DNA of 54,309 bases, taken from positions 1 through 54,309 of the forward strand of contig JAJFFE010000311.1 in NCBI GenBank assembly GCA_021776775.1, written 5' to 3'. Position numbers and translations under genes: made by a program. Source of the DNA: Planctomycetota bacterium (GTDB taxonomy: Bacteria; Planctomycetota; UBA8108; UBA1146; JAJFFE01). The notes under the pieces were generated by a model that saw only the letters and a list, made by a program, of their open reading frames with translations, ran no database searches and was not told the origin of the DNA. Positions 47,578-54,309 of this stretch are shown here, one piece after another (position 1 is the stretch's first letter; each line of letters begins with the position of its first letter).

Positions 47578-48198
47578 ATGAGAATTGCAGTGTTAGTGAC
47601 AGTTTGCGCGAGCGCGCTCGCCCTGTCCGCTTGCGCAGCGCCCCCGCCGCGCCGCATCGATGCGAGTGGCGACGAAGCCGTGGTCAGCATGGGCCTCGAC
47701 TACCAAGACATCGTCGAGATGGCAGGGACGATGGCGACCAAGCTCGTCTCCAACAGCTTCTTGAACTACGCCCCGTACCAAGGCAAGTACCCGATCAAGA
47801 TGGTACTTTCCGACGTCAACAACAAAACCAACATCCGGAACTTCCCTTCGGACGCAGTGCGGACCCGCGTGCGCGGCTCCGCTCTCAACTCGGGGAAAGT
47901 TCGGTTCGTCTCCAGCTTCGGCTCTGGGCCCACGGATAGCATCGTCAAGAACAGTCAAGACGCCATTGACGATCCCCGCTTCCGCAAGGATCAGATTCCG
48001 GAAGCAGGATCACTGACCTATCCTGAGCTGAGCCTCGCGACCGAGATCATGTACTTCCGTTCGACCGACGGCACCAACCGCCAGAACACCTACGAAATCC
48101 ACATGTTCGTCTCGGATATCAAGACCGGCGAAATCATGTGGGAAGAGAACTCCGGTCCGATCGCAAAGCTCGGATCCAAAGGTACGGTCGGGTACTAG
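47578..48198 (+). CDS. LpoB-like lipoprotein (penicillin-binding protein activator family)
   Basis: 206 residues. Lipoprotein signal (Cys19 in LALSAC), then a TolB-N-like domain with family marks: YQDIVEMAGTMATKLVSN, KMVLSDVNNKTNIRNF, VRGSALNSGKVRFVS, IHMFVSDIKTGEIMWEENSGPIAK. E. coli LpoB reaches through peptidoglycan to activate the class A synthase PBP1b. Whether this organism has such a partner cannot be seen here. GAAAGGAAA precedes the ATG; 114 bp separate it from the YcfL-like gene. Confidence 0.85.
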   Translation: MRIAVLVTVCASALALSACAAPPPRRIDASGDEAVVSMGLDYQDIVEMAGTMATKLVSNSFLNYAPYQGKYPIKMVLSDVNNKTNIRNFPSDAVRTRVRGSALNSGKVRFVSSFGSGPTDSIVKNSQDAIDDPRFRKDQIPEAGSLTYPELSLATEIMYFRSTDGTNRQNTYEIHMFVSDIKTGEIMWEENSGPIAKLGSKGTVGY

Positions 48199-48253
48199 CA
48201 GTAGAAGCGGCCGACGCAACGCGTCCCTCGTGCAAGAAATGGAGACCCACGAA

Positions 48254-49588
48254 ATGACACACCTACGAAGCGACACCGCACCCCGTTTCTGCGCGAGGTT
48301 CGTTCGCGTACGGCTCACCGCTTGGATCGTCGCCGTGGCGATCGGAGGATTCACTCTTCCGGCCACCGCCACGACGGTCCCAACGGCAGCCCCAGCTGAG
48401 AAGATCGTCACCGTCGAAGGAGTCCAAGGAGCAACCCTGAACCTCGCTATTCAGCAAGGTCTGGTGCGCGCCCTCGAGAAGGTTCACGGCGTCGCGGTGA
48501 GTTCGACGCAAGGTGCCCGGCTTCGACAAACCGAATTGACGCGCGAAGTGACCGGCCTGCTCACGAAGCACTTCGAGCGTATCGCGCTCGGCGATGTATC
48601 GATGGGCCGGATCATGAAGGAGACCAAAGGAATCATCGCGAGCTACAACGTCACCTCGCAACAACAAGACTCGAAAACGAAACACTGGACGGTCGCGTTG
48701 GAAGTGGTCGTCCCCGTTTACGATCCCGCGAACCCACGCCCCGGATCGAAGCGGACCATGATCGTTCTGCCGTTCAAGATCGCCGACCGGAGATTCGACC
48801 TAGGTACTACTCGCATTAGCGGTACCGAACTGCGTCGAAAGTTTTTGAAGCGCTCGATCAGTCACTTCACGCAATCTCGTCGTTTCCTCATGCTCGACCG
48901 CACGTCGACAAGTGATATTGAACGAGAGCGAGATCTCATTCGAGCCGACGCGCCGCTCATGGAAAAGCTGGCGCTGGGACAGACACTCGGGGCAGATCTG
49001 ATGGTGACCGGCGTGCTGGAAGAACTCAGCTGGACCTCGAAGGAGCACGTCGTTCAGCCGACGGGTTACCGAACGACGAAGAACGAGCTTCGCTACCACC
49101 TCTCGTTCGAAGTGCTGAACACCGCCACGCGACGGATCCTCTTCGCGGACCAGATTCAGGCGACCCTGAACAACGCCGAACTCAAACGACTGTCCGACAA
49201 GATGCTCGATCTTCGCAGCGATGACCTGATCATAGAGCTGGCGGCGCAGAGCCTCGCCATTCAGATTCTCGAATCGCTCTACCCGATCAAGATCGTCAAA
49301 GCGTCGGACCGCGAGATCACCCGCCCCGACGGAACCAAGGGCCGCGGACAAGTCACCCTCAATCAGGGTGGGCTCCGGGTCAAAATCGGGGATGTGTTTC
49401 GGATTCACTCCGCCGGGGAAGAGATGATCGATCCCGATACCGGCGATTCGCTCGGAGCGGAAGAAGAACTCGTCGCCACCGTGGTCGTCACCGATGTGAA
49501 ACCGCTCTACTCGCGAGCGGTGCTACTCTCAGGCGATGTCACCCGAATTGAACGAGGCGCGATCTGCCGGCGGCTCGGCGATCAGTGA
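48254..49588 (+). CDS. FlgT/CsgG-like exported protein
   Basis: 444 residues from the ATG at 48254 (GGAG eight bases upstream), rather than the in-frame GTG at 48230. Signal peptide to about 40 (ending LPATATT). N-terminal domain (about 48-155: TVEGVQGATLNLAIQQGLVRALEKVHGV) like FlgT-N/LPP20-type domains. Middle domain (about 175-350: RTMIVLPFKI, RRFLMLDRTSTSDIERER, ADLMVTGVLEELSW) has the CsgG/TolB-like anticodon-binding-type fold. A C-terminal SH3-like domain follows (about 375-440: VKIGDVFRIHSAGE, ATVVVTDVKPLYSRAVLL). FlgT forms part of the Vibrio flagellar basal rings, but no flagellar gene is nearby. Likely periplasmic, acting with the three lipoproteins upstream. Confidence 0.83.
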   Translation: MTHLRSDTAPRFCARFVRVRLTAWIVAVAIGGFTLPATATTVPTAAPAEKIVTVEGVQGATLNLAIQQGLVRALEKVHGVAVSSTQGARLRQTELTREVTGLLTKHFERIALGDVSMGRIMKETKGIIASYNVTSQQQDSKTKHWTVALEVVVPVYDPANPRPGSKRTMIVLPFKIADRRFDLGTTRISGTELRRKFLKRSISHFTQSRRFLMLDRTSTSDIERERDLIRADAPLMEKLALGQTLGADLMVTGVLEELSWTSKEHVVQPTGYRTTKNELRYHLSFEVLNTATRRILFADQIQATLNNAELKRLSDKMLDLRSDDLIIELAAQSLAIQILESLYPIKIVKASDREITRPDGTKGRGQVTLNQGGLRVKIGDVFRIHSAGEEMIDPDTGDSLGAEEELVATVVVTDVKPLYSRAVLLSGDVTRIERGAICRRLGDQ

Positions 49589-49606
49589 GACGTCAGTAGG
49601 TCTACG

Positions 49607-50173
49607 GTGGAAAAATCCGACAGTGAACAACTGATCCTCGTCGATGAACACGACGATGTCCTCGGCCACCTCGACAAGGAAAGCTGCCACGACGGCGACG
49701 GCGTTCGGCATCGAGCGTTCTCCGTCTTCCTGTTCGACTCCGACGGTCAGCTACTCATACAGCAACGAGCGGCGGCGAAGCGACTGTGGCCCGGCTACTG
49801 GTCGAACAGCGTCTGTAGCCACCCCCGTCGCGGGGAAGAGCTAGAGTCAGCCGCCGTTCGTCGGGTGCAGCAAGAACTCGGCATCACTGTCGCAGTGAGT
49901 TGGGTCTATCGCTTCGAGTATCACGCCCGGTTCGGCGACCTGGGCTCGGAGCACGAGGTCTGCTCGGTGTTTATCGGCCGAGTCGACGCGGCGACGATCG
50001 CCGCGCTCGCTCCCGATCCGAACGAGGTCGCAGCGCTGGAGTGGGTGTCGAGCGCGAAACTCGAGAGACAGTTCAAGAACGCGGCGGACGACTACTCTCC
50101 CTGGTTCAAACTCGAGTGGAACGCCCTGAGTAGCGAGCACTCTTCTACACTGGCTCGGTTCACGAATCGCTAA
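49607..50173 (+). CDS. idi: Isopentenyl-diphosphate delta-isomerase, type 1
   Basis: 188 residues from a GTG start 19 bp after the FlgT-like gene. Interconverts isopentenyl and dimethylallyl diphosphate in the cytoplasm. The Nudix-type fold carries catalytic Cys70 (NSVCSHPRRGEE), the Nudix-like RRVQQELGI (86-93), and EHEVCSVF with the catalytic Glu (115/117). Lys, Trp and Tyr of WPGYWSN are conserved. The neighbours have no isoprenoid role, so the position may be incidental. A hairpin follows at 50241. Confidence 0.93.
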   Translation: MEKSDSEQLILVDEHDDVLGHLDKESCHDGDGVRHRAFSVFLFDSDGQLLIQQRAAAKRLWPGYWSNSVCSHPRRGEELESAAVRRVQQELGITVAVSWVYRFEYHARFGDLGSEHEVCSVFIGRVDAATIAALAPDPNEVAALEWVSSAKLERQFKNAADDYSPWFKLEWNALSSEHSSTLARFTNR

Positions 50174-50563
50174 CGGGCGGACGCTGAACTCCGTTGGCAG
50201 CGCCGAACCGCTGGTCGCTCCCCTCCGCATCGTCTCTTACCCGCTAGCTCCAAACCAAGGGGGTTAGCGGCTCCGTCGCGATCGGCGTGAGCGAAACGGC
50301 GCAAACGGGGCGCGCTCGACTGCATCGAAACGACACACGCCGGCGACGCATTGCGAAGACCCCCATCGTGGCAACCACCGATGCTCACGCGACTCTCGAC
50401 CGTCGCGAGCTTGATACTACTTCTGGCCATCGATTTGCCATTGCCCGTTCGTGGGTTCGTGGTTCTTCGTCTACCGAAGGCTCTTACTCTTTTGCGTGTC
50501 TTGGGTCTGTTCGCGGTCGATCCTCAGATCGAAGTCGTCCGACCGAACCGTTTCGTTTCGAGA
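50174..50563. other. 390-bp stretch after idi
   Basis: It begins with a strong hairpin (50241-50270). The frame of the next gene extends to 50351 and would add a hydrophobic N-terminus (LILLLAIDLPLPV region, about residues 11-50). No ribosome binding site supports it, so it is left out of the gene, though a membrane-anchored receiver cannot be excluded. Confidence 0.4.
50241..50270 (+). terminator. Strong hairpin downstream of idi
   Basis: CCGCTAGCTCC pairs with GGGGGTTAGCGG over 11 pairs (two G-U) around an AAACCAA loop, 68 nt after the idi stop. It lacks a T-run, so factor-dependent termination or RNA protection is possible. Confidence 0.5.
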
Positions 50564-51013
50564 ATGGGAGCCACTTTGAGCCATCGGAAATCCTCACATG
50601 TGCTGCTCGTCGATGAAGATCCCCGCTCGAGCGAAGAGATCTCGATCATGCTCATGAGCCAGGGCCTCCACGTAACCTGGGCTAGCTCGTCGACCGCGGC
50701 CTTGGAAGCGCTCGAGACCCAAGACTTCGAAGTAGCCCTCGTCGAGGTTGCTCTTTCAGATGTGACCGGGGTCGAGCTCGTACGACTCCTTATAGAACGC
50801 TCCCCGTCACTGCTCCCCATTCTGATCGCCTCACGACCTAGTCTCGAATCGGCCGTCGCCGCCGTTCGGGTCGGCGCGTTCGACTACCTGTTGAAACCCA
50901 TCGACGACGTGCGTCTCACCCAAGTGGTTCGCGAAGCGATTCGCGCCAAAGCGATCATCGACGCGCACGCGGGCGACTTGGCACGCCAAGTCGCTCCAGC
51001 GGCCTCCGCGTGA
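50564..51013 (+). CDS. Single-domain response-regulator-like receiver with Glu at the phosphorylation site
   Basis: 150 residues from the ATG at 50564; a TTG at 50576 with GGGAG upstream is an alternative start. Receiver fold (about 12-130): the acidic pocket DED (17-19), Ser90 at the switch position and Lys111 in FDYLLKPID are kept. The phospho-acceptor Asp is Glu61 (EVALVEVALSD). In known receivers this change often mimics the phosphorylated state, so constitutive activity or phosphate-independent binding is inferred. No output domain and no histidine kinase nearby. A short Ala-rich tail ends the protein. Confidence 0.82.
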   Translation: MGATLSHRKSSHVLLVDEDPRSSEEISIMLMSQGLHVTWASSSTAALEALETQDFEVALVEVALSDVTGVELVRLLIERSPSLLPILIASRPSLESAVAAVRVGAFDYLLKPIDDVRLTQVVREAIRAKAIIDAHAGDLARQVAPAASA

Positions 51014-51136
51014 CGCCGGGCCCGGCGCTACCGCAAAACCCCTAGTTGCTCGTTCAGTGCGCTCTGCATCCTGCCGAAACTCGAAACGGCGCGTTCTCTG
51101 GAATTGTCCGGCCGCGCCGCCAGTTTTGGAGGGGAC

Positions 51137-53050
51137 GTGCCCACGAGCACCGTCAAGGAAACTCAAGAATCAGGCGTAGCTACGCACTCGCCGCCGTTGG
51201 CGACGCCGGCCCCCAACTGGGGCGAGCAAGCGACACCGCCAGTCGTGCGGCGCCGGCGCCGGCGTTCTCGCGGCCGGTCGGCTCTGCGCTGGTGTTTGAG
51301 AATTCTCGCGGCGGCGATCGTCGCCCTCGCTTTTCTGATCCTCTTCGCGGGAACGGCAGAGTCTCAGTCTTCGGGCACCACAGCCGACGGCAAAGAAGCG
51401 ACGGGTGGCGCGAAACGTCCGGACTCCATCGAGGACTGGGTCAAAGACCTCACGAAGAAGAATCCCGGCACTCCCCCGGCATCAGGAGCGACCCCCGTCA
51501 CGCGACCCGTGACCGGCACACCGCAAGACAAGACGATCGAAACGTCGCCAAAGCGTGCGACTTCGACCCCGGGCGATCTGCCAAAGAACAGCACCGACCC
51601 GAAGAGCGCTGACCCCAAGAGCACCGACCCGAAGAGTCCCCCGCCGGGGAGCACGCCGGAATCGATGACACCGAAGTCGGTCCAGCCCAGCGCAGCCACG
51701 AGCAGACCGGGTCAGAGCGAGCGAGTTCGACCGAGCACCACGTCGCCTCGTCCGCGACGACAGGCCAGTCCCGAAACGGAATTGGCTCCCATCGATTTCG
51801 CCGGCAAGATTCGACCACTCAGCAAGATTCCGTCGGATGAGCTGCCTTGGACCGACACGCTCGAGCTTCTCTTCTCCCTCGAAAAAGACTTCTCCGATCA
51901 TGCACCGATGATCGACCTCGGCGCGCTTCGCCGTACGATCTACGATCATCTCATCGCGTTGTCCGTGACCTTGGACCACAACGACAATCCGCGCGAGAAC
52001 CTAGACGAGCTGCGCGCGTACCTCGAGAAAGTCTTGGCTCTGCGTGCCACGAGACAAACGGAGGCGAGCCTCGACCGTCTCCTCCCTCGCACGGTGCTGC
52101 CCAATCGTCGTGGCAGCCCGGTCGGCGTGGCGCTGATTGCCCTCGTGCTGAGTGATCTCGTCAGCAAGTTTCTCGAGCTCGAACCCGTCTTGGCCGGCGA
52201 TCAACTCGGACTTCGGTATCGTTCAGGGATGCATCGATACATCTTGATCCCCACGACGCTCGATCGACTGTACTCGGACCGAGAGTTCCTGCTGTGGGCC
52301 ACCGGACAAGCAGATCCAAAGGATCAGCGTATCCGCACGCTCACGCGACGAGAGTTTTGGGGAATGGTGATGGCCGAAGCCGGGGCTGGCGTGCTGGTCG
52401 AAGGTCACACCGCTCGGGCCGCCGACATTCTTTCCCGAAGCATCGAGTTGTTTCCGGACTTGGCTCTCCCCCACATCGCAACCGCTCGAATCCTCGTCTC
52501 GATGAACGACATCGAGACCGCACGAGAAGAGCTAGACCTCGCGGTCAAGCTCGAGCCGAACAACGCGACAGCTCGATTCGAACGGGCGGCGATACTCGAG
52601 ACGCTCGGCGACTCCGACACTCTTGCCACAGACCTGCGTTGGCTGACCCACGAGGCGAGAAGCCCGCTGGCAGCCATCAAACTGATCCACTACTACTTGA
52701 ATCGATCGCTGTTTCGCGACGCGGAGCGCGAGTACGCCTCACTGGCGAAGCGTGACCTCCCTCCATCGATGGCCAAGGAGCTCGCTGGTCTAGAGCTGGC
52801 TGTAGGGGCGGCGCCTTGGATCGCTCGCTTACGTCACAGCTCACAGGACAAGGACCGGTTCGAGGCGATCGACGCGTTGACGAAGTATCCGACGCGCGAC
52901 ACTCTCGAAGCGTTGATCGCCACTCTCGAAGATGACAACATCCGTCTCGGAACCTACGCCCACAAGGCTCTCCGAGAGCTCGCAAATATGGATCTCCCAA
53001 AAGTCGCCAGCGAGTGGTCGAAGGCGCTCGAGCGGCTCCCCCGCAAGTAG
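51137..53050 (+). CDS. Membrane-anchored TPR protein
   Basis: 637 residues from a GTG at 51137, with GGAGGGG just upstream; a TTG at 51104 is possible. A cytoplasmic N-terminus with an Arg run (VRRRRRRSRGR, about 37-47) leads to one TM helix (about 53-73). A Pro/Ser/Thr-rich linker follows (about 80-225, repeated DPKSxDPKS). The extracytoplasmic part has a helical domain (about 226-420) and TPR-like repeats (about 420-560: LVEGHTARAADILSRSIELFPDLALPHIATARI, IETAREELDLAVKLEPNNATARFERAAIL). HEAT-like ends close it (TRDTLEALIATLEDDNIRLGTYAHKAL). Probably a protein-protein interaction scaffold in the periplasm. Partner unknown. Confidence 0.8.
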   Translation: MPTSTVKETQESGVATHSPPLATPAPNWGEQATPPVVRRRRRRSRGRSALRWCLRILAAAIVALAFLILFAGTAESQSSGTTADGKEATGGAKRPDSIEDWVKDLTKKNPGTPPASGATPVTRPVTGTPQDKTIETSPKRATSTPGDLPKNSTDPKSADPKSTDPKSPPPGSTPESMTPKSVQPSAATSRPGQSERVRPSTTSPRPRRQASPETELAPIDFAGKIRPLSKIPSDELPWTDTLELLFSLEKDFSDHAPMIDLGALRRTIYDHLIALSVTLDHNDNPRENLDELRAYLEKVLALRATRQTEASLDRLLPRTVLPNRRGSPVGVALIALVLSDLVSKFLELEPVLAGDQLGLRYRSGMHRYILIPTTLDRLYSDREFLLWATGQADPKDQRIRTLTRREFWGMVMAEAGAGVLVEGHTARAADILSRSIELFPDLALPHIATARILVSMNDIETAREELDLAVKLEPNNATARFERAAILETLGDSDTLATDLRWLTHEARSPLAAIKLIHYYLNRSLFRDAEREYASLAKRDLPPSMAKELAGLELAVGAAPWIARLRHSSQDKDRFEAIDALTKYPTRDTLEALIATLEDDNIRLGTYAHKALRELANMDLPKVASEWSKALERLPRK

Positions 53051-53317
53051 CGCACGAACAGTAAGCGACTATTCCGCAGACACTTAGTCATCGTAGACCC
53101 AACCCGACATTGCTCGGCGACCGGCGATCGATACGATCCAAAGCCACGCCAACGGATAGGTCCGGCCAACCGTACAGGTGCAAGCAAACCCTTGCGCCTG
53201 AACGGCGTCGTGGTCGGCCAAACGCCGTCGTGATCTGGGCTACTCTCAATTCAAGATGCCAACACATTGAACCGCTTCTCTCGAGTCATCGGATTCGAGC
53301 GAGAAAGGACGGGCCAA

Positions 53318-54309
53318 ATGGACGGACGGTGGATTCTCGCCGCCTGCCTCGGGCTAGCTCTCGTCAGTCACTCCCTGCCGCTGCGTGCTCAGTCGTCGAC
53401 TTCGATCAACGCGGGCTTCGCGGTCTCCAACAGTCGCGTCCAAGATCTCGTGATCGACCTATCGCCATTCGGCGAGGCTCTCACCACCCGGATAGAACTC
53501 CCGGACGGCCGAACGCTGACGCTCGACTTGCTCAAGCGATCGCTGCGTAGCGACGGCTTTCAACTTCTGCTCGACGACGGAGGCGGTCGGCTCAACCGAA
53601 TCGACCCCCCGGAGATCACTACGTTCAAAGGGATCGTTCTCGAGGATTCGACCCTGCGAGTCCGAGCGTCCTACTACGACAACCAACTTCGAGCCACTGT
53701 CTTTGGACCCGACGAAACATGGGCGGTCCAACCGGTTCGTGACGCCATCGCCGGCGCTCCGATGTCTTCGTACGCAGTCCACTCCTCCAAGGATGCGATT
53801 CGGCTCGACGGAGAGTGCGGAGTCACGGCCATCTCGAGTGCCGGCCCCGGCCCCGCTGGTGCTCCGGGACCCGGTCAGGTCGAGGTGTGTGAGATTGCGC
53901 TCGACGCCGACTTCCTCTTCTATCAAGAGCTCGGCTCGAACCCCGCTGCGGTCGTCAATGATTTGGAAACGATCATGAATTCCGTAGAGGGGACTTATGA
54001 AGTCCCTGAGATTCAACTGCGCTACGAAGTCACGACGATCGTCATCCGAACGAGCACGACCTACACCGCAACCGGCGCCGGCTCCCGCCTCGATCAGTTT
54101 CGCGACACGTGGACGAGTTCCCCAGAGAGCGGCATCGATCGAGACGTCGCGCACCTGTTCACCGATCAAAACCTCGCAGGATCGACGATCGGCGTCGCGT
54201 GGATCGCCCAGATCTGTTCGTTCAATCTCGGCTACGGATTGTCGCAGTCTAGGTACACCCTGAACTTGATCTACCGAACGTCACTTACCGCTCACGAGCT
54301 CGGGCACAA
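53318..54309 (+). CDS. Secreted M12B-like (reprolysin-type) metalloprotease, cut by right edge
   Basis: 330 residues visible; the frame is open to the last base. ATG at 53318 with AAAGGA nine bases upstream; signal peptide (about 1-25, ending PLRAQ). A prodomain-like beta region (about 30-185) precedes the catalytic domain (from about 190: QVEVCEIALDADFLFYQELG, then VVNDLETIMNSVEGTYEVPEIQL). The window ends in TAHELGH, the first two zinc His and the catalytic Glu of the HExxHxxGxxH zincin motif; the third His lies outside. The pattern fits the M12B-like family seen in secreted bacterial proteases. A dockerin-like tail would not surprise here but cannot be seen. Confidence 0.85.
   Translation, partial: MDGRWILAACLGLALVSHSLPLRAQSSTSINAGFAVSNSRVQDLVIDLSPFGEALTTRIELPDGRTLTLDLLKRSLRSDGFQLLLDDGGGRLNRIDPPEITTFKGIVLEDSTLRVRASYYDNQLRATVFGPDETWAVQPVRDAIAGAPMSSYAVHSSKDAIRLDGECGVTAISSAGPGPAGAPGPGQVEVCEIALDADFLFYQELGSNPAAVVNDLETIMNSVEGTYEVPEIQLRYEVTTIVIRTSTTYTATGAGSRLDQFRDTWTSSPESGIDRDVAHLFTDQNLAGSTIGVAWIAQICSFNLGYGLSQSRYTLNLIYRTSLTAHELGH

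Overview
The window looks like chromosomal DNA from a GC-rich member of the Planctomycetota or a close relative. Three things point that way. There is an ECF sigma factor beside a Ser/Thr kinase carrying WD40 repeats. There are several very large secreted proteins, one with a C-type lectin domain. Dockerin-like double Ca-binding repeats of the RGDAN-x-DG-x-IDIADPI type recur. No ribosomal RNA, phylogenetic marker, CRISPR array, IS element or tRNA was recognised, so the assignment rests on domain habits and is moderate.

Layout. 1-7629 is the 3' part of a giant secreted protein: Ig-like repeats, a transthyretin-like domain, an NHL propeller, YD repeats and an RHS core, the order found in animal teneurins. 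7.8-12.8 kb holds small exported, lipoprotein and membrane proteins, two of which combine a cohesin-like N-terminus with a dockerin-like C-terminus. 13117-13902 is the most unusual locus: one exported three-domain HMA-like protein whose frame is crossed by two TGA codons, each followed by a similar small hairpin. It reads as an undescribed two-selenocysteine selenoprotein. 14.1-17.9 kb (minus strand) carries the sigma factor and the membrane Ser/Thr kinase, divergent from an open frame for a 3539-residue RHS/YD protein (18094-28713). An exported alpha/alpha-toroid protein follows.

29.9-32.9 kb (minus strand) encodes a zinc-ribbon membrane protein and a secreted TPR/HEAT protein with a degenerate receiver-like domain. 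33.4-42.3 kb is one long plus-strand run: larC, an ECF sigma factor, a candidate membrane anti-sigma, a small secreted protein, a rhomboid protease, then hom-thrC-thrB-lysC (threonine synthesis from aspartate). A secreted protein follows and faces a dockerin-tagged nuclease/phosphatase-like protein across a near-ideal bidirectional terminator. 45.6-49.6 kb is an envelope operon (COG3014-like, YcfL-like and LpoB-like lipoproteins plus a FlgT/CsgG-like protein). It is followed by idi, a single-domain receiver with Glu at the phosphorylation site, a membrane TPR protein and the start of an M12B-like metalloprotease cut by the right edge.

Common themes are cell-surface and extracellular assembly (dockerin/cohesin-like parts, RHS shells, Ig repeats) and envelope signalling (two ECF systems, a kinase, a rhomboid). 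All functions are inferred by reading the sequence. No database search was run.
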